Shown: positions 1 to 11,200, numbered from the stretch's first letter. The stretch: 64,000 bases of DNA from Acinetobacter sp. WU_MDCI_Axc73 (GCF_025562455.1 NZ_JAHPRO010000009.1:1-64000); one strand, 5' to 3'. Notes: generated by a model not told the origin, from the letters alone. Made by a program: numbers and translations.

Positions 1-1
1 A

Positions 2-67
2 CGTTTTGCGATTCGTGAAGGTGGTCGTACTGTAGGTGCTGGTGTTGTTGCGAAAGTAACTGCATAA
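2..67 (+). CDS. tuf: Elongation factor Tu, C-terminal end (partial)
   Basis: Only the last 21 codons and the TAA stop lie in the window. The translation ends REGGRTVGAGVVAKVTA, the typical end of bacterial EF-Tu (the GTPase that brings aminoacyl-tRNA to the ribosome). The following tRNA-Trp, secE and nusG are the usual neighbours of tufB in gammaproteobacteria, which supports the call despite the short length. The rest of the gene is outside the window. Confidence 0.93.
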   Translation, partial: RFAIREGGRTVGAGVVAKVTA

Positions 68-92
68 TCACTTTATACGGTTGCAATTTTTG

Positions 93-116
93 AGCCGAGA
101 GTCTAGACTCTCGGCT
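93..116 (+). terminator. Perfect palindrome after tuf, probable terminator
   Basis: A 12-bp perfect inverted repeat without spacer (arms AGCCGAGAGTCT and AGACTCTCGGCT) sits 26 bases after the tuf stop. There is no strong T-run after it, so it could also be a processing or partial termination site between tuf and the tRNA. Confidence 0.55.
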
Positions 117-126
117 TGTGTGTCCT

Positions 127-202
127 AGGTCAGTAGTTCAATTGGTAGAGCGTCGGTCTCCAAAACCGAATGTTGGGGGTTCGAGTCCCTCCTGGCCTGC
201 CA
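127..202 (+). tRNA. tRNA-Trp (anticodon CCA)
   Basis: A 76-base cloverleaf: the acceptor arm AGGTCAG pairs with CTGGCCT (one G-T pair), the T-arm loop is GTTCGAG, and the anticodon loop CTCCAAA gives anticodon CCA, which reads UGG. The 3' CCA is encoded. Its place between tuf and secE is the common gammaproteobacterial arrangement. Confidence 0.96.
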
Positions 203-271
203 CGTTATGACAAGCTTGATGCTGACTTGAGTGCCATATAATAAGTCGCGACTTCAACGACGAGTAAAAAA

Positions 272-712
272 ATGTCGAATGATAAATCGCGTGACGCATT
301 AAGCGACGCGCCAATCCCTCAAAGAAATAATTCTGCCGAAGTGGTTACTTCTGGTTCGCCGCTGGATATCGTGTTGTGGGTGATTGCACTGATACTCTTA
401 GTCGGTGCCGCTATGGTGAATCAATATCTACCTGCGTATTGGCCACCTGCAAATAGTGTTTGGGTGCGCGTTGGTGTAATTATCGCTTGTGTCGTTGTGG
501 CTTTAGGTTTATTATACGCCACCCATCAGGGTAAAGGCTTTGTTCGTTTACTTAAAGATGCGCGTCTTGAGCTGCGTCGAGTAACTTGGCCAACAAAACA
601 AGAAACCGTGACCACATCTTGGCAGGTTTTGTTAGTGGTCGTCATTACTGCAATTGTATTGTGGTGTTTCGACTATGGACTGGGTTGGTTAATTAAGTTA
701 ATTATCGGATAA
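272..712 (+). CDS. secE: Preprotein translocase subunit SecE
   Basis: This is the 146-residue small essential subunit of the SecYEG channel in the inner membrane. Three hydrophobic segments are visible at about residues 32-50, 64-84 and 118-142. Between the second and third lies the conserved amphipathic stretch with the motif [12 protein letters not shown], diagnostic of SecE. The first 28 residues are polar and cytoplasmic. The length fits the three-helix proteobacterial type rather than the one-helix Gram-positive type. nusG follows after 7 bases, so the two are co-transcribed. Confidence 0.96.
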   Translation: MSNDKSRDALSDAPIPQRNNSAEVVTSGSPLDIVLWVIALILLVGAAMVNQYLPAYWPPANSVWVRVGVIIACVVVALGLLYATHQGKGFVRLLKDARLELRRVTWPTKQETVTTSWQVLLVVVITAIVLWCFDYGLGWLIKLIIG

Positions 713-719
713 AAGAGCT

Positions 720-1253
720 ATGAAACGTTGGTACATTATTCATGCCTATTCTGGTTATGAAAAACAGGTAATGCGTTCTTTGAATGATCGTATTGCACGT
801 AGCGCTGTTGCCGATAGCTTTGGTGAAGTCCTTGTTCCTACCGAAGAAGTGGTGGAAATGAAGGATGGCAAGAAGCGTAAATCAGAACGTAAGTTCTTTC
901 CAGGCTATGTATTGGTCGAAATGGAAATGAATGATGAAACTTGGCACATTGTTAAAGAGTGTCCAAAAGTTCTTGGCTTTATAGGTGGAACAGCAGAAAA
1001 ACCTGCTCCGATTTCACAAAAAGAAGCTGATGCGATTCTTGCACGTGTGCGTAATACTGGTGAAGCGCCTCGTCCTAAGACAATGTTTGAACCAGGTGAA
1101 GAATTATTGGTGACTGATGGTCCGTTCACAGACTTTAAAGGAGTCGTGGAGGAAGTTCAGTACGAGAAGTCACGTTTAACGTTGACGATTAATGTATTTA
1201 ACCGTCCAACTCAGGTTGAGCTCGAATTTCGTCAAGTCGAAAAAGCGAATTAA
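720..1253 (+). CDS. nusG: Transcription termination/antitermination factor NusG
   Basis: NusG of 177 residues, a normal length. The N-terminal NGN domain (about 1-115) opens with the family start [13 protein letters not shown] and binds RNA polymerase. The C-terminal KOW domain (about 125-177, around [11 protein letters not shown]) binds Rho or ribosomal protein S10. It modulates pausing and couples transcription to translation. It lies directly after secE as in E. coli. A hairpin follows the stop and separates it from the L11 operon. Confidence 0.97.
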   Translation: MKRWYIIHAYSGYEKQVMRSLNDRIARSAVADSFGEVLVPTEEVVEMKDGKKRKSERKFFPGYVLVEMEMNDETWHIVKECPKVLGFIGGTAEKPAPISQKEADAILARVRNTGEAPRPKTMFEPGEELLVTDGPFTDFKGVVEEVQYEKSRLTLTINVFNRPTQVELEFRQVEKAN

Positions 1254-1272
1254 TCTGGATTGGTTGGAAAGC

Positions 1273-1296
1273 GCCCGATTTGATCGGGCATTTGTT
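1273..1296 (+). terminator. Hairpin after nusG
   Basis: GCCCGAT and ATCGGGC form a 7-bp stem with a TTG loop, followed by ATTTGTTATT. It is a probable intrinsic terminator, perhaps leaky, between secE-nusG and rplK. Confidence 0.6.
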
Positions 1297-1317
1297 ATTA
1301 CAGCATCTTGTATGTTG

Positions 1318-1369
1318 TGAAGTGAATGTTGGGGAGCCTAGCGGCGTTTGTACCCAGAGGTAATCTATA
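1318..1369 (+). promoter_or_regulatory. Leader of rplK-rplA, candidate L1-binding site
   Basis: In E. coli, L1 represses the L11-L1 mRNA by binding a leader structure that mimics its 23S rRNA site. Here the leader just before rplK contains GGGGAGCCTA, then GCGGC, then GTACCC, which can fold into a bulged stem closed by GGG/CCC and covers the approach to the rplK start. The call rests on position and general form; I did not compute a fold. Confidence 0.4.
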
Positions 1370-1798
1370 ATGGCTAAGAAGATTGACGGCTATATCAAGC
1401 TGCAAGTTCCAGCTGGTAAAGCAAATCCATCTCCACCAATTGGTCCTGCTTTGGGTCAACGTGGTGTTAACATCATGGCATTCTGTAAAGAATTCAATGC
1501 TGCTACACAAAAACTTGAAGTAGGTTTGCCTATTCCTGTCGTGATCACTGTGTATAACGATAAGTCGTTCACATTCATCATGAAAACTCCGCCTGCATCT
1601 ATTCTTCTTAAGAAAGCTGCTGGTATTCAAAAGGGTTCTTCTGTACCAAACAAAACTAAAGTTGGTAAATTGACTCGCGCTCAGTTAGAAGAAATTGCGA
1701 CTACTAAAGAACCAGACTTAACTGGTGCTGATTTAGACGCACGTGTTCGTACCATCGCTGGTTCTGCACGTTCTATGGGCTTGGAAGTGGAGCTATAA
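1370..1798 (+). CDS. rplK: 50S ribosomal protein L11
   Basis: L11 of 142 residues, full length. It starts [20 protein letters not shown], and the proline-rich [15 protein letters not shown] motif at about residues 21-35 is the thiostrepton-site signature of the N-terminal domain. The C-terminal domain binds the GTPase-associated region of 23S rRNA. L11 is needed for the stringent response, so it is functionally linked to SpoT, encoded later in the window. rplA begins 3 bases after the stop. Confidence 0.98.
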   Translation: MAKKIDGYIKLQVPAGKANPSPPIGPALGQRGVNIMAFCKEFNAATQKLEVGLPIPVVITVYNDKSFTFIMKTPPASILLKKAAGIQKGSSVPNKTKVGKLTRAQLEEIATTKEPDLTGADLDARVRTIAGSARSMGLEVEL

Positions 1799-1801
1799 GA
1801 C

Positions 1802-2497
1802 ATGGCAAAGTTAACTAAACGTCAAAAAGCCATTGCTGCTGCTGTTGATACTAACAAGGTTTATACTTTGGAAGAGGCGGTGGAAGTTCTAACTGGTCTT
1901 CCTGCTGCTAAATTCAAAGAATCTTTGGATGTTTCAGTAAATCTAGGCGTAGATCCACGTAAATCTGATCAGGTTGTTCGTGGCGCGACTACACTTCCAG
2001 CGGGTACTGGTAAAACTGTGCGTGTTGCAGTATTTGCTCAAGGTGCTGCTGCTGAAGCTGCTAAAGCTGAAGGTGCTGATATCGTTGGTTTTGATGATCT
2101 TGCTGAAAGCATTCAACAAGGTAATCTTGACTTTGATGTCGTAATTGCTGCTCCAGATGCAATGCGTGTTGTAGGTAAGTTGGGTACAATCCTTGGTCCA
2201 CGTGGCTTAATGCCAAACCCAAAAGTGGGTACGGTTACTCCAGATGTTGCTGGCGCAGTTAAAAATGCGAAAGCAGGTCAGGCGCGTTATCGTGTAGACA
2301 AAGCAGGTATTATCCATGCTGCGATTGGTCAAGTAGGTTTTACCGCTGAAGCGATCCGTCAAAACGTTGAAACTTTAGTTGCTGACTTGAAAAAGTTGAA
2401 ACCAGCAACGTCTAAAGGTGTTTATATCAAAAAGATCACTTTGAGCTCTACTATGGGTCCTGGTTTGACTGTTGATGTAAACAACGTTTCTAACTAA
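1802..2497 (+). CDS. rplA: 50S ribosomal protein L1
   Basis: L1 of 231 residues, the usual length. The signature [15 protein letters not shown] at about residues 129-143 is clear. L1 forms the mobile stalk at the ribosomal E site and, in other proteobacteria, represses the translation of its own rplK-rplA mRNA. The gene is tightly coupled to rplK. A 275-base leader with RNA structure separates it from rplJ. Confidence 0.98.
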   Translation: MAKLTKRQKAIAAAVDTNKVYTLEEAVEVLTGLPAAKFKESLDVSVNLGVDPRKSDQVVRGATTLPAGTGKTVRVAVFAQGAAAEAAKAEGADIVGFDDLAESIQQGNLDFDVVIAAPDAMRVVGKLGTILGPRGLMPNPKVGTVTPDVAGAVKNAKAGQARYRVDKAGIIHAAIGQVGFTAEAIRQNVETLVADLKKLKPATSKGVYIKKITLSSTMGPGLTVDVNNVSN

Positions 2498-2772
2498 TTT
2501 TAGTAAAAAGATTTTTAAAGGTCTTGGTGAGTAAACGTATTTGAAGCGTCTTTTGAGGATTCAAATATGTCATCAAGCGGACTTTGAATTGGTAAATATT
2601 AATTTGCCAGCGTCAAAGACCTCAGGTGGTTGGAGTTTCGACTTTGACCTTAATTGATTGCCTGAGTAGACGCGGTGGTGTGATTTGTTCCTCCTCCGCG
2701 TGTAAGCCGAAAGGTTTACGAATTGGGAGTGCATCTAACTCAGATGCATAAGTCACCTTAGGAGGTTTTACA
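2498..2772 (+). promoter_or_regulatory. rplJ leader (L10-type autoregulatory RNA)
   Basis: The 275 bases between rplA and rplJ match in place and layout the L10 leader, where the L10-L12 complex binds its own mRNA and blocks translation. Two neat hairpins are visible: GTAAGCC-GAAA-GGTTTAC (2702-2719) and TGCATCT-AACTC-AGATGCA (2730-2748). A strong ribosome-binding site, AGGAGG, follows at 2760-2765 before the rplJ ATG. The upstream half (GGTCTTGGTGAG ... AAAGACCTCAGG) can also pair over a long range. A promoter for rplJL may lie here too, but I cannot place it. Confidence 0.65.
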
Positions 2773-3279
2773 ATGGCTCTTCTTATCGAAGGCAAAAAAC
2801 AGATCGTCGCAGAAGTCAACGAAGTTGCTTCTAAAGCGTTCTCTGCTGTTGTTGCTGACTATCAAGGTTTAACTGTAGAGCAATTAACTACTCTACGAGT
2901 TGAAGCTCGTAAGCTTGGTGTTACGACTCGTATTGTGCGTAATACTTTAGCTAAACGCTCATTTGAAGGTACTCAATTTGATATCTTGAATGACAACCTT
3001 GTGGGTCCAACAATTCTTGGTTTTTCAACTTCTGAAGACGACATGGGTGCAGCTGCACGCTTGTTCGAAGAATTTGCTAAAACGAACAAAGCATTTGAAT
3101 TAAAAGCTGCTGCATTTGACGGCAAAGTTTATCAAGGTGCTGAAGTTAGCGTTATTGCAAACCTTCCAAACCAAGAGAAAGCACTTACTATGCTTGCCTC
3201 TGTTCTTCAGGCTCCTGTTTCGAAATTGGGTCGCTTACTTACAGCACTCAAAGAGAAAAACGAGTCAGAAGCAGCTTAA
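2773..3279 (+). CDS. rplJ: 50S ribosomal protein L10
   Basis: L10 of 168 residues. It starts MALLIEGKKQIVAEVNEVA, has the central RNA-binding part with TRIVRNTLAKRS, and ends in the helix that carries L7/L12 dimers. L10 anchors the ribosomal stalk and, bound to L12, represses its own leader just upstream. rplL follows after 42 bases with its own ribosome-binding site (TTGGAG), consistent with the higher copy number of L12. Confidence 0.98.
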   Translation: MALLIEGKKQIVAEVNEVASKAFSAVVADYQGLTVEQLTTLRVEARKLGVTTRIVRNTLAKRSFEGTQFDILNDNLVGPTILGFSTSEDDMGAAARLFEEFAKTNKAFELKAAAFDGKVYQGAEVSVIANLPNQEKALTMLASVLQAPVSKLGRLLTALKEKNESEAA

Positions 3280-3321
3280 TCACACTTTTACCTTATTCAA
3301 TATCCATTTGGAGTTATTCTC

Positions 3322-3693
3322 ATGGCTTTAACTAACGAAGAAATCTTAAACGCAGTTGCTGAAAAAACTGTTCTTGAACTTGTTGAACTTATCTCTGCAT
3401 TTGAAGAGAAATTCAATGTATCTGCTGCTGCTGTAGCTGTTGCTGCTGCTCCAGGTGCTGGCGCTGCTGCTGCTGAAGAACAAACTGAATTCAATGTTGA
3501 ATTGACTTCTTTCGGCGCGAACAAAGTTGCTGTAATTAAAGCAGTTCGTGAAGCAACTGGTCTTGGTCTTAAAGAAGCAAAAGATCTTGTTGAAGGTGCT
3601 CCACAAGTTCTTAAAGAAGGCGTTTCTAAAGAAGAAGGCGAAGAGCTTAAGAAGAAACTTGAAGAAGCTGGTGCTACAGTTACACTTAAGTAA
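3322..3693 (+). CDS. rplL: 50S ribosomal protein L7/L12
   Basis: L7/L12 of 123 residues. The N-terminal dimerisation domain starts [20 protein letters not shown]. An Ala/Gly-rich flexible hinge spans about residues 35-52. The C-terminal factor-binding domain contains [20 protein letters not shown]. It recruits translation GTPases to the ribosome. Codon use is very biased, as expected for a highly expressed gene. Transcription beyond it is limited by the attenuator that follows. Confidence 0.98.
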   Translation: MALTNEEILNAVAEKTVLELVELISAFEEKFNVSAAAVAVAAAPGAGAAAAEEQTEFNVELTSFGANKVAVIKAVREATGLGLKEAKDLVEGAPQVLKEGVSKEEGEELKKKLEEAGATVTLK

Positions 3694-3701
3694 TGCATCA
3701 A

Positions 3702-3766
3702 GGGGTCGATTTTTTGATAATCGGCCCCATAAAATGGCTGATGGCTCTTGGGTCATCAGCCTTTTT
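3702..3766 (+). terminator. Attenuator between rplL and rpoB
   Basis: Two successive hairpins. The first is GGGGTCGAT with ATCGGCCCC (3702-3728, 9 bp with one G-T pair). The second is GGCTGATG with CATCAGCC (3736-3761), directly followed by TTTTT, a classic intrinsic terminator. In E. coli a partial terminator at this place sets the ratio of ribosomal stalk to RNA polymerase; the same role is inferred here. Confidence 0.8.
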
Positions 3767-3841
3767 GCGTTACAATAATCGGCTCGATTTTGTTTGTTCG
3801 ATATAAAAATGTTCGATTTTAGGAACAAATGAAATAAATTC

Positions 3842-3888
3842 AAACGCTTACCAATATTTTTCTGGTTTAAAAATATTGTTAAGCGTTT
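3842..3888 (+). ncRNA. Long hairpin before rpoB, candidate RNase III processing site
   Basis: Arms 3842-3861 and 3869-3888 pair over 20 positions with one mismatch, closed by a 7-base loop CTGGTTT. The stem is long and A/T-rich and has no T-run, so it does not look like a terminator. E. coli has an RNase III cleavage site in this same rplL-rpoB spacer, so a double-stranded processing site is the best guess. Confidence 0.55.
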
Positions 3889-4000
3889 TAATACCACTTA
3901 AAAATTGCAGCATTTGTAAAAGTGGTGGCCATATCGGCCTGCGTCATTCCATCCAAGCTCGTTCTGCAGGCGAGCCTGGTTTACTTTCCGAGGACTCCAG

Positions 4001-7000
4001 ATGGCATACTCATATACCGAAAAGAAACGGATCCGTAAGAATTTTGGTAAATTGCCTAGCGTCATGGACGCTCCGTACCTGCTTTCGATTCAGGTCGATT
4101 CGTACAGAACGTTTTTACAAGATGGCAAAACACCGAAAAACCGCGAAGATATCGGTCTCCAAGCCGCATTTCGTTCAGTTTTTCCTATAGAAAGTTATTC
4201 TGGCAATGCTGCTTTAGAATTTGTTGAGTATAGTCTTGGTAAACCAGAGTTTGATGTACGCGAGTGTATTCTTCGCGGATCAACTTATGCGGCACCAATG
4301 CGCGTAAAAATTCGTTTGATCATTAAAGATCGTGAAACGAAATCAATTAAAGATGTCCGCGAACAAGAAGTATATATGGGTGAAATGCCACTCATGACTG
4401 AGAACGGAACATTTGTGATTAACGGTACTGAGCGTGTTATCGTATCTCAGTTACACCGTTCACCAGGTGTGTTCTTTGATCATGATAAAGGTAAAACTCA
4501 CTCAAGCGGTAAAGTGCTATATTCAGCACGTATTATTCCTTACCGTGGTTCATGGTTAGACTTTGAATTTGATGCCAAAGATTTGGTTTATGTACGTATT
4601 GACCGTCGTCGTAAGCTATTGGCGACTGTTATTCTACGTGCACTGGGTTATAACAATGAGCAAATTCTTGATTTGTTCTATGAAAAAGTTCCTGTGTATC
4701 TGGACATGGGTAGCTATCAAATTGACCTTGTGCCAGAACGTTTACGCGGTGAAATGGCGCAGTTTGATATTACTGATAATGACGGTAAAGTCATTGTAGA
4801 ACAAGGTAAACGTATCAATGCGCGTCATGTTCGTCAAATGGAAGCATCAGGTCTAAGCAAGCTTTCAGTGCCTGATGAGTATCTGTATGAGCGTATCACT
4901 GCTGAAGATATTACACTAAAAGATGGCGATATCATTTCTGCCAATACTTTGCTTAGTCATGAAGTGATGGTCAAGCTGGCTGAAGGCGGCGTAAAGCAGT
5001 TTAATATCCTGTATACCAACGATATTGATCATGGTTCGTTTATTGCCGACACTTTACGTGCAGATACGACATCAGGTCGTGAAGAAGCGTTAGTTGAAAT
5101 TTATAAAGTGATGCGTCCAGGTGAGCCACCGACCAAAGAAGCGGCTGAAAACTTGTTTAATAACTTGTTCTTCTCTTCTGAACGTTATGATTTGTCACCT
5201 GTCGGTCGTATGAAGTTTAATCGTCGTTTGGGCCGTCCTTACGAAGTCGGTACAGATCAAAAATCACGTGAAGTTGAAGGTATTCTCTCCAATGAGGATA
5301 TCACTGATGTACTACGCACATTGGTTGAGATTCGTAACGGTAAAGGTGAAGTCGACGATATCGACCACTTAGGTAACCGTCGTGTCCGTTCAGTCGGTGA
5401 AATGACTGAGAACCAGTTCCGTGTGGGTCTGGTGCGTGTTGAACGTGCTGTGAAAGAACGTCTAAGTCAAGCTGAAACCGATAACTTGTCTCCACAAGAT
5501 TTGATCAATGCGAAACCTGTTGCTGCTGCGATCAAAGAATTCTTTGGTTCAAGCCAATTGTCACAGTTCATGGATCAAAACAACCCATTGTCTGAGATTA
5601 CGCATAAGCGTCGTGTATCAGCGCTTGGGCCAGGTGGTTTGACACGTGAACGTGCAGGCTTTGAGGTGCGTGACGTACATCAAACTCACTATGGTCGTGT
5701 CTGTCCGATTGAAACGCCTGAAGGTCCAAACATTGGCTTGATCAACTCGCTGTCTGTTTATGCAAAAGCTAACGATTTTGGTTTCTTGGAGACCCCTTAT
5801 CGTAAAGTAGTAGATGGCCGTGTAACTGACGATGTTGAATATCTTTCTGCGATTGAAGAAGTGGGTACTGTGATTGCACAGGCCGACTCTGGCGTTGATG
5901 CAGAGGGTAACCTCGTTGAAGAAATGGTTTCAGTCCGTCACCAAGGCGAATTTGTACGTATGCCGCCTGAAAAAGTGACGCATATGGATGTTTCTGCGCA
6001 GCAAGTTGTTTCTGTGGCAGCATCATTGATTCCATTCCTTGAGCACGATGATGCTAACCGTGCCTTAATGGGTTCGAACATGCAACGTCAGGCTGTTCCA
6101 ACTCTACTTGCGGATAAGCCGCTTGTTGGTACAGGTATGGAAGCGACTGTTGCACGTGACTCAGGTGTATGCGTAATCGCGAAACGTGGTGGTGTGATTG
6201 AGTTTGTTGATGCATCACGTGTGGTCATTCGTGTTCATGAAAATGAAATGATCGCGGGTGAGGCAGGTGTCGATATTTATAACCTGATTAAATACACCCG
6301 TTCTAACCAAAACACCTGTATCAATCAAAAAGTTCTTGTGAACTTGGGTGATAAAGTTGGTCGTGGTGATGTCTTGGCTGATGGTCCTTCTACCGATGGT
6401 GGTGAGTTGGCATTGGGTCAAAACATGCGCGTTGCCTTCATGACGTGGAATGGTTACAACTACGAAGACTCAATCTTGCTTTCTGAGCGTGTGCTTCAAG
6501 AAGACCGTTTGACTTCGATTCACATTCAAGAATTGTCTTGTGTGGCGCGTGATACCAAGTTAGGTGCTGAAGAAATTACAGCAGATATTCCAAACGTAGG
6601 TGAAGCTGCACTGTCTAAACTGGATGAATCAGGTATCGTGTATATCGGTGCGGAAGTGACTGCGGGTGATATTCTGGTAGGTAAGGTAACGCCTAAAGGT
6701 GAAACTCAACTTACTCCAGAAGAGAAATTACTTCGTGCGATCTTCGGTGAAAAAGCGGCTGACGTGAAAGATTCATCTTTACGTGTTCCGTCTGGTACTA
6801 AAGGTACTGTTATCGATGTGCAAGTCTTCACACGTGATGGTCTTGAGAAAGATGATCGTGCACTTGCAATTGAAAAAGCGCAATTGGATTCGTACCGTAA
6901 AGATTTGAAAGAAGAATATAAAATCTTTGAAGAAGCAGCACGTGAACGTATTGTGCGCTTATTAAAAGGTCAGGATTCTAACGGTGGTGGCACGACTAAA

Positions 7001-8089
7001 CGTGGTGACAAACTGACTGAAGATCTATTGTCAGGTCTTGAGTTAGTCGATTTACTTGAGATTCAGCCAAGCGATGAAGGTATTGCAGAGCGTTTAAGTC
7101 AAATTCAAGTATTCTTGAAAGAGAAGAGTGCTGAAATTGATGAGAAATTTGCTGAGAAAAAACGTAAATTAGCGACAGGTGATGAACTCACTACAGGTGT
7201 CCTAAAAGTTGTTAAGGTTTACCTTGCAGTGAAACGCCGCATCCAACCGGGTGATAAAATGGCGGGTCGTCATGGTAACAAAGGTGTTGTTTCTAACATT
7301 TTGCCTGTAGAAGACATGCCACATGATGCTAATGGTGTACCAGTAGATATCGTGTTGAACCCGTTAGGTGTACCATCGCGTATGAACGTGGGGCAGATTC
7401 TGGAGACACATTTAGGTCTGGCAGCCAAAGGTCTGGGTGAGCAAATCGATAAGATGTTGCAACAACAGCGTACCATTGCCGAGCTTCGTATTTTCCTTGA
7501 TAAGATTTACAACAAGGTGGGTGGTGAGCAAGAAGATCTAAATAGTCTGACTGATGATGAAGTCTTGATCTTGGCAGGTAACTTGCGTAAAGGCGTACCT
7601 CTGGCAACCCCTGTATTTGATGGTGCTGAAGAAAGTCAAATCAAAGAGTTACTTGAGTTGGCTGAATTGCCACGTACTGGTCAACAGATTTTGTTTGATG
7701 GACGTACTGGAGAACAGTTTGATCGTCCTGTAACCGTAGGTTATATGTACATGCTGAAACTGAACCACTTGGTTGATGACAAGATGCATGCGCGTTCAAC
7801 AGGTTCATATTCTCTGGTAACGCAACAACCATTGGGTGGTAAAGCTCAATTCGGTGGTCAGCGTTTTGGTGAGATGGAAGTCTGGGCACTTGAAGCTTAT
7901 GGTGCAGCGTATACCCTTCAGGAAATGCTTACTGTGAAATCGGATGATGTTGAAGGTCGTACACGCATCTATAAGAACATTGTAGATGGTAACCATTATA
8001 TGGATCCGGGTATGCCTGAATCATTCAACGTATTGACCAAAGAGATCCGTTCTTTAGGTATCAACATTGAACTGAAAAATGGTGACTAA
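4001..8089 (+). CDS. rpoB: DNA-directed RNA polymerase subunit beta
   Basis: RpoB of 1362 residues, full length for Acinetobacter-type enzymes. It starts [19 protein letters not shown]. The rifampicin-resistance region is at residues 521-543 ([22 protein letters not shown]), with D525, H535 and S540 all in the susceptible state. Conserved catalytic parts include the [12 protein letters not shown] stretch and the C-terminal clamp region ending in [16 protein letters not shown]. It forms the active site together with RpoC. The gene follows an attenuator and a long hairpin, and its translation start follows a CCGAGGA-type ribosome-binding site. Confidence 0.99.
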   Translation: MAYSYTEKKRIRKNFGKLPSVMDAPYLLSIQVDSYRTFLQDGKTPKNREDIGLQAAFRSVFPIESYSGNAALEFVEYSLGKPEFDVRECILRGSTYAAPMRVKIRLIIKDRETKSIKDVREQEVYMGEMPLMTENGTFVINGTERVIVSQLHRSPGVFFDHDKGKTHSSGKVLYSARIIPYRGSWLDFEFDAKDLVYVRIDRRRKLLATVILRALGYNNEQILDLFYEKVPVYLDMGSYQIDLVPERLRGEMAQFDITDNDGKVIVEQGKRINARHVRQMEASGLSKLSVPDEYLYERITAEDITLKDGDIISANTLLSHEVMVKLAEGGVKQFNILYTNDIDHGSFIADTLRADTTSGREEALVEIYKVMRPGEPPTKEAAENLFNNLFFSSERYDLSPVGRMKFNRRLGRPYEVGTDQKSREVEGILSNEDITDVLRTLVEIRNGKGEVDDIDHLGNRRVRSVGEMTENQFRVGLVRVERAVKERLSQAETDNLSPQDLINAKPVAAAIKEFFGSSQLSQFMDQNNPLSEITHKRRVSALGPGGLTRERAGFEVRDVHQTHYGRVCPIETPEGPNIGLINSLSVYAKANDFGFLETPYRKVVDGRVTDDVEYLSAIEEVGTVIAQADSGVDAEGNLVEEMVSVRHQGEFVRMPPEKVTHMDVSAQQVVSVAASLIPFLEHDDANRALMGSNMQRQAVPTLLADKPLVGTGMEATVARDSGVCVIAKRGGVIEFVDASRVVIRVHENEMIAGEAGVDIYNLIKYTRSNQNTCINQKVLVNLGDKVGRGDVLADGPSTDGGELALGQNMRVAFMTWNGYNYEDSILLSERVLQEDRLTSIHIQELSCVARDTKLGAEEITADIPNVGEAALSKLDESGIVYIGAEVTAGDILVGKVTPKGETQLTPEEKLLRAIFGEKAADVKDSSLRVPSGTKGTVIDVQVFTRDGLEKDDRALAIEKAQLDSYRKDLKEEYKIFEEAARERIVRLLKGQDSNGGGTTKRGDKLTEDLLSGLELVDLLEIQPSDEGIAERLSQIQVFLKEKSAEIDEKFAEKKRKLATGDELTTGVLKVVKVYLAVKRRIQPGDKMAGRHGNKGVVSNILPVEDMPHDANGVPVDIVLNPLGVPSRMNVGQILETHLGLAAKGLGEQIDKMLQQQRTIAELRIFLDKIYNKVGGEQEDLNSLTDDEVLILAGNLRKGVPLATPVFDGAEESQIKELLELAELPRTGQQILFDGRTGEQFDRPVTVGYMYMLKLNHLVDDKMHARSTGSYSLVTQQPLGGKAQFGGQRFGEMEVWALEAYGAAYTLQEMLTVKSDDVEGRTRIYKNIVDGNHYMDPGMPESFNVLTKEIRSLGINIELKNGD

Positions 8090-8104
8090 GACTCTCCATT
8101 AAAT

Positions 8105-8183
8105 ATCCCCAAATCCCTCTTGGAAAAGAGGGTTTCCTCCAACAAAGGAGGAATACGGAGCGATTAAAGCTCCGCAAGGGGAT
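8105..8183 (+). repeat. Three-hairpin cloverleaf-like element between rpoB and rpoC
   Basis: An outer 6-bp stem (ATCCCC 8105-8110 with GGGGAT 8178-8183) encloses three hairpins in series: CCCTCTT-GGAA-AAGAGGG (8115-8132), TTCCTCC-AACAAA-GGAGGAA (8134-8153) and CGGAGC-GATTAAA-GCTCCG (8156-8174). The layout resembles repetitive intergenic palindromic elements of Acinetobacter, but whether it is repeated cannot be judged from this window. Confidence 0.6.
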
Positions 8184-8255
8184 TAGATTCAGTTAAAAAA
8201 CAATATTTGTGACCCAGTCAGATGAGCCTAGCTCTCTGACACACGGAGAAAAAAA

Positions 8256-11200
8256 TTGAAAGACTTGCTCGATATCATGCGTAAGAAAACGGATTCTGAC
8301 GGTCATGCACCCGTTGAATTCGACCGTATCCGTATTGGTCTTGCGTCACCAGAAATGATTAAGTCATGGTCGCATGGTGAAGTTAAAAAACCAGAGACAA
8401 TCAACTATCGTACGTTTAAACCAGAACGTGATGGTTTGTTCTGTGCCAAAATTTTTGGCCCAGTAAAAGATTACGAATGCTTGTGTGGTAAATACAAGCG
8501 TATGAAATACAAAGGCGTCATTTGTGAAAAATGTGGCGTTGAAGTAACAACTGCAAAAGTTCGTCGTGAACGTATGGGTCACATCGAACTTGCCTCGCCA
8601 GTGGCGCATATCTGGTTCTTGAAATCATTACCAAGCCGTATTGGTTTATTACTGGATATGACACTTCGTGATATTGAACGTGTATTGTATTTCGAATCTT
8701 ATGTTGTGACTGACCCTGGTATGACTCCATTTGAGAAATATCAGTTGCTTAGCGATGAAGAATATTACAATGCGCTTGAAGAACACGGTGATGAATTCAC
8801 TGCGAAAATGGGTGCGGAAGCTGTTCAGGATTTGTTAAAAGACATCGATCTTGAAGCTGAAATTGCACGTCTTCGTGAAGAAATTCCACAAACAACCTCT
8901 GAGACGAAACTTAAAAAAGCGTCTAAGCGTTTGAAATTGATGGAAGCGTTCAAAGAGTCAAATAACAAGCCAGAATGGATGGTGATGAATGTACTGCCAG
9001 TACTTCCACCAGACTTGCGTCCGCTTGTACCACTTGAAGGTGGTCGTTTTGCGACTTCTGATTTGAACGATCTTTATCGTCGTGTGATTAACCGTAACAA
9101 CCGTTTGAAGCGTCTTCTTGACCTTGCAGCACCAGATATTATCGTACGTAACGAAAAACGTATGTTACAAGAATCTGTTGATGCCTTGTTAGACAACGGT
9201 CGTCGTGGTCGTGCGATTACAGGTTCGAACAAACGTCCGCTTAAATCTTTGGCAGATATGATCAAAGGTAAGCAGGGTCGTTTCCGTCAGAACTTGTTGG
9301 GTAAACGTGTTGACTATTCTGGTCGTTCGGTGATTACTGTTGGTCCTACTTTACGTTTGCATCAATGTGGTCTTCCGAAGAAAATGGCACTTGAACTGTT
9401 CAAGCCATTTATTTTCGCAAAATTACAAGCATCTGGTCAGGCAACTACGATCAAAGCGGCCAAGAAAATGGTTGAGCGCGAGACTCCTGAAGTTTGGGAC
9501 GTTCTAGCGAATGTGATCCGTCAGCATCCGGTGATGTTGAACCGTGCGCCGACACTTCACCGTTTGGGTCTACAAGCCTTTGAACCGATCTTGATCGAAG
9601 GTAAAGCGATTCGTTTACATCCATTGGTATGTACAGCATTTAACGCCGACTTTGACGGTGACCAAATGGCGGTACACGTACCATTAACGCTAGAAGCGCA
9701 ACTTGAAGCGCGTGCGTTAATGATGTCGACTAACAACATCTTGTCACCAGCGAATGGTGAGCCGATTATCGTTCCTTCTCAGGACGTGGTCTTGGGTCTT
9801 TACTACATCACGCGTGATGCAGTGAATGCCAAAGGCGAAGGCATGGTGTTTGCGGATACGCATGAAGTGAACCGTGCATTAGCAACGGGTAAAGTTGCGA
9901 TCCATGCACGTGTAAAAGTGCGTGTACACCAAACTGTGATCGATGAAAATGGTCAGCGTGAAAAGCAAACTATTATTGTGGATACCACACCAGGTCGTTG
10001 CTTACTTTGGGAAATTGTTCCAGAAGGCCTAAGCTTTGAAATGATCAACCTTGAGATGACCAAGAAAAACATCTCAAAACTGATCAACTCTTGCTATCGT
10101 AAATTAGGTCTAAAAGACACGGTCATCTTTGCTGACCAATTGATGTATTTGGGCTTCCGTCAAGCGACTCGTTCAGGTGTATCGGTCGGTATGGAAGACA
10201 TGGTGATTCCGCCACAAAAGCAAGTCATTATTGACAAGGCTGAAACTGAAGTCCGTGAAATTGAACAACAGTTTGAACAAGGCTTTGTGACGGCGGGTGA
10301 GCGTTATAACAAAGTAGTCGATATTTGGGCGCGTACAAACGATCAAGTCGCTAAAGCGATGATGGATAACTTGTCGTTTACCAATGTGAAGAATAAACAG
10401 GGTGAAGACGAGAAACAAAAATCGTTTAACAGCATCTACATGATGTCTGACTCTGGTGCGCGTGGTAGTGCGGCACAGATTCGTCAGTTGGCGGGTATGC
10501 GTGGTTTGATGGCAAAACCAGATGGTTCGATCATCGAAACTCCAATTAAAGCGAACTTCCGTGAAGGTCTAACGGTTCTTCAGTACTTTATTTCAACGCA
10601 CGGTGCACGTAAAGGTCTGGCCGATACTGCATTGAAAACTGCGAACTCAGGTTACTTGACTCGTCGTTTGGTTGATGTTGCACAAGATTTAGTGATTACT
10701 GAGCCTGACTGTGGAACTGCGGGCGGCTTAGTCATGACGCCATTCATTCAAGGTGGTGATGTCATTGAGCCATTACGTGATCGCGTATTGGGTCGTGTAA
10801 CAGCCGAAGATGTACGTCGTGCATCGGACAATGAAGTGGTATTGCCACGTGGTACTTTGATTGACGAGAAAATTGCAGCTCAGCTTGAAGAAGCGGGTGT
10901 GGATGAAGTTAAAGTTCGTTCAGTCATCGCATGTGAATCATCATTTGGTGTTTGTGCGAAATGTTATGGACGTGATTTGGCTCGTGGTCATCAGGTTAAC
11001 CCAGGTGAGTCTGTTGGTGTTATGGCGGCTCAATCGATTGGTGAACCAGGTACACAGTTAACCATGCGTACCTTCCACGTAGGTGGTGCTGCAAGCCGAA
11101 CTTCTGCTGCTAATAGTGTACAAGTGCGTAACAAAGGTACTGTACGTTTCCACAATGTGAAAACCGTACAACATGCCAAAGGTCACTTGGTTTCTGTTTC

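Noticed and set aside
3297..3901. Long open frames on the minus strand across rplL and its flank
   Set aside because: They mirror the strong codon bias of rplL; no ribosome-binding site and no recognisable protein.
5561..5640. Possible rifampicin-resistance mutation in rpoB
   Set aside because: Residues D525, H535 and S540 and the surrounding sequence are the susceptible form.
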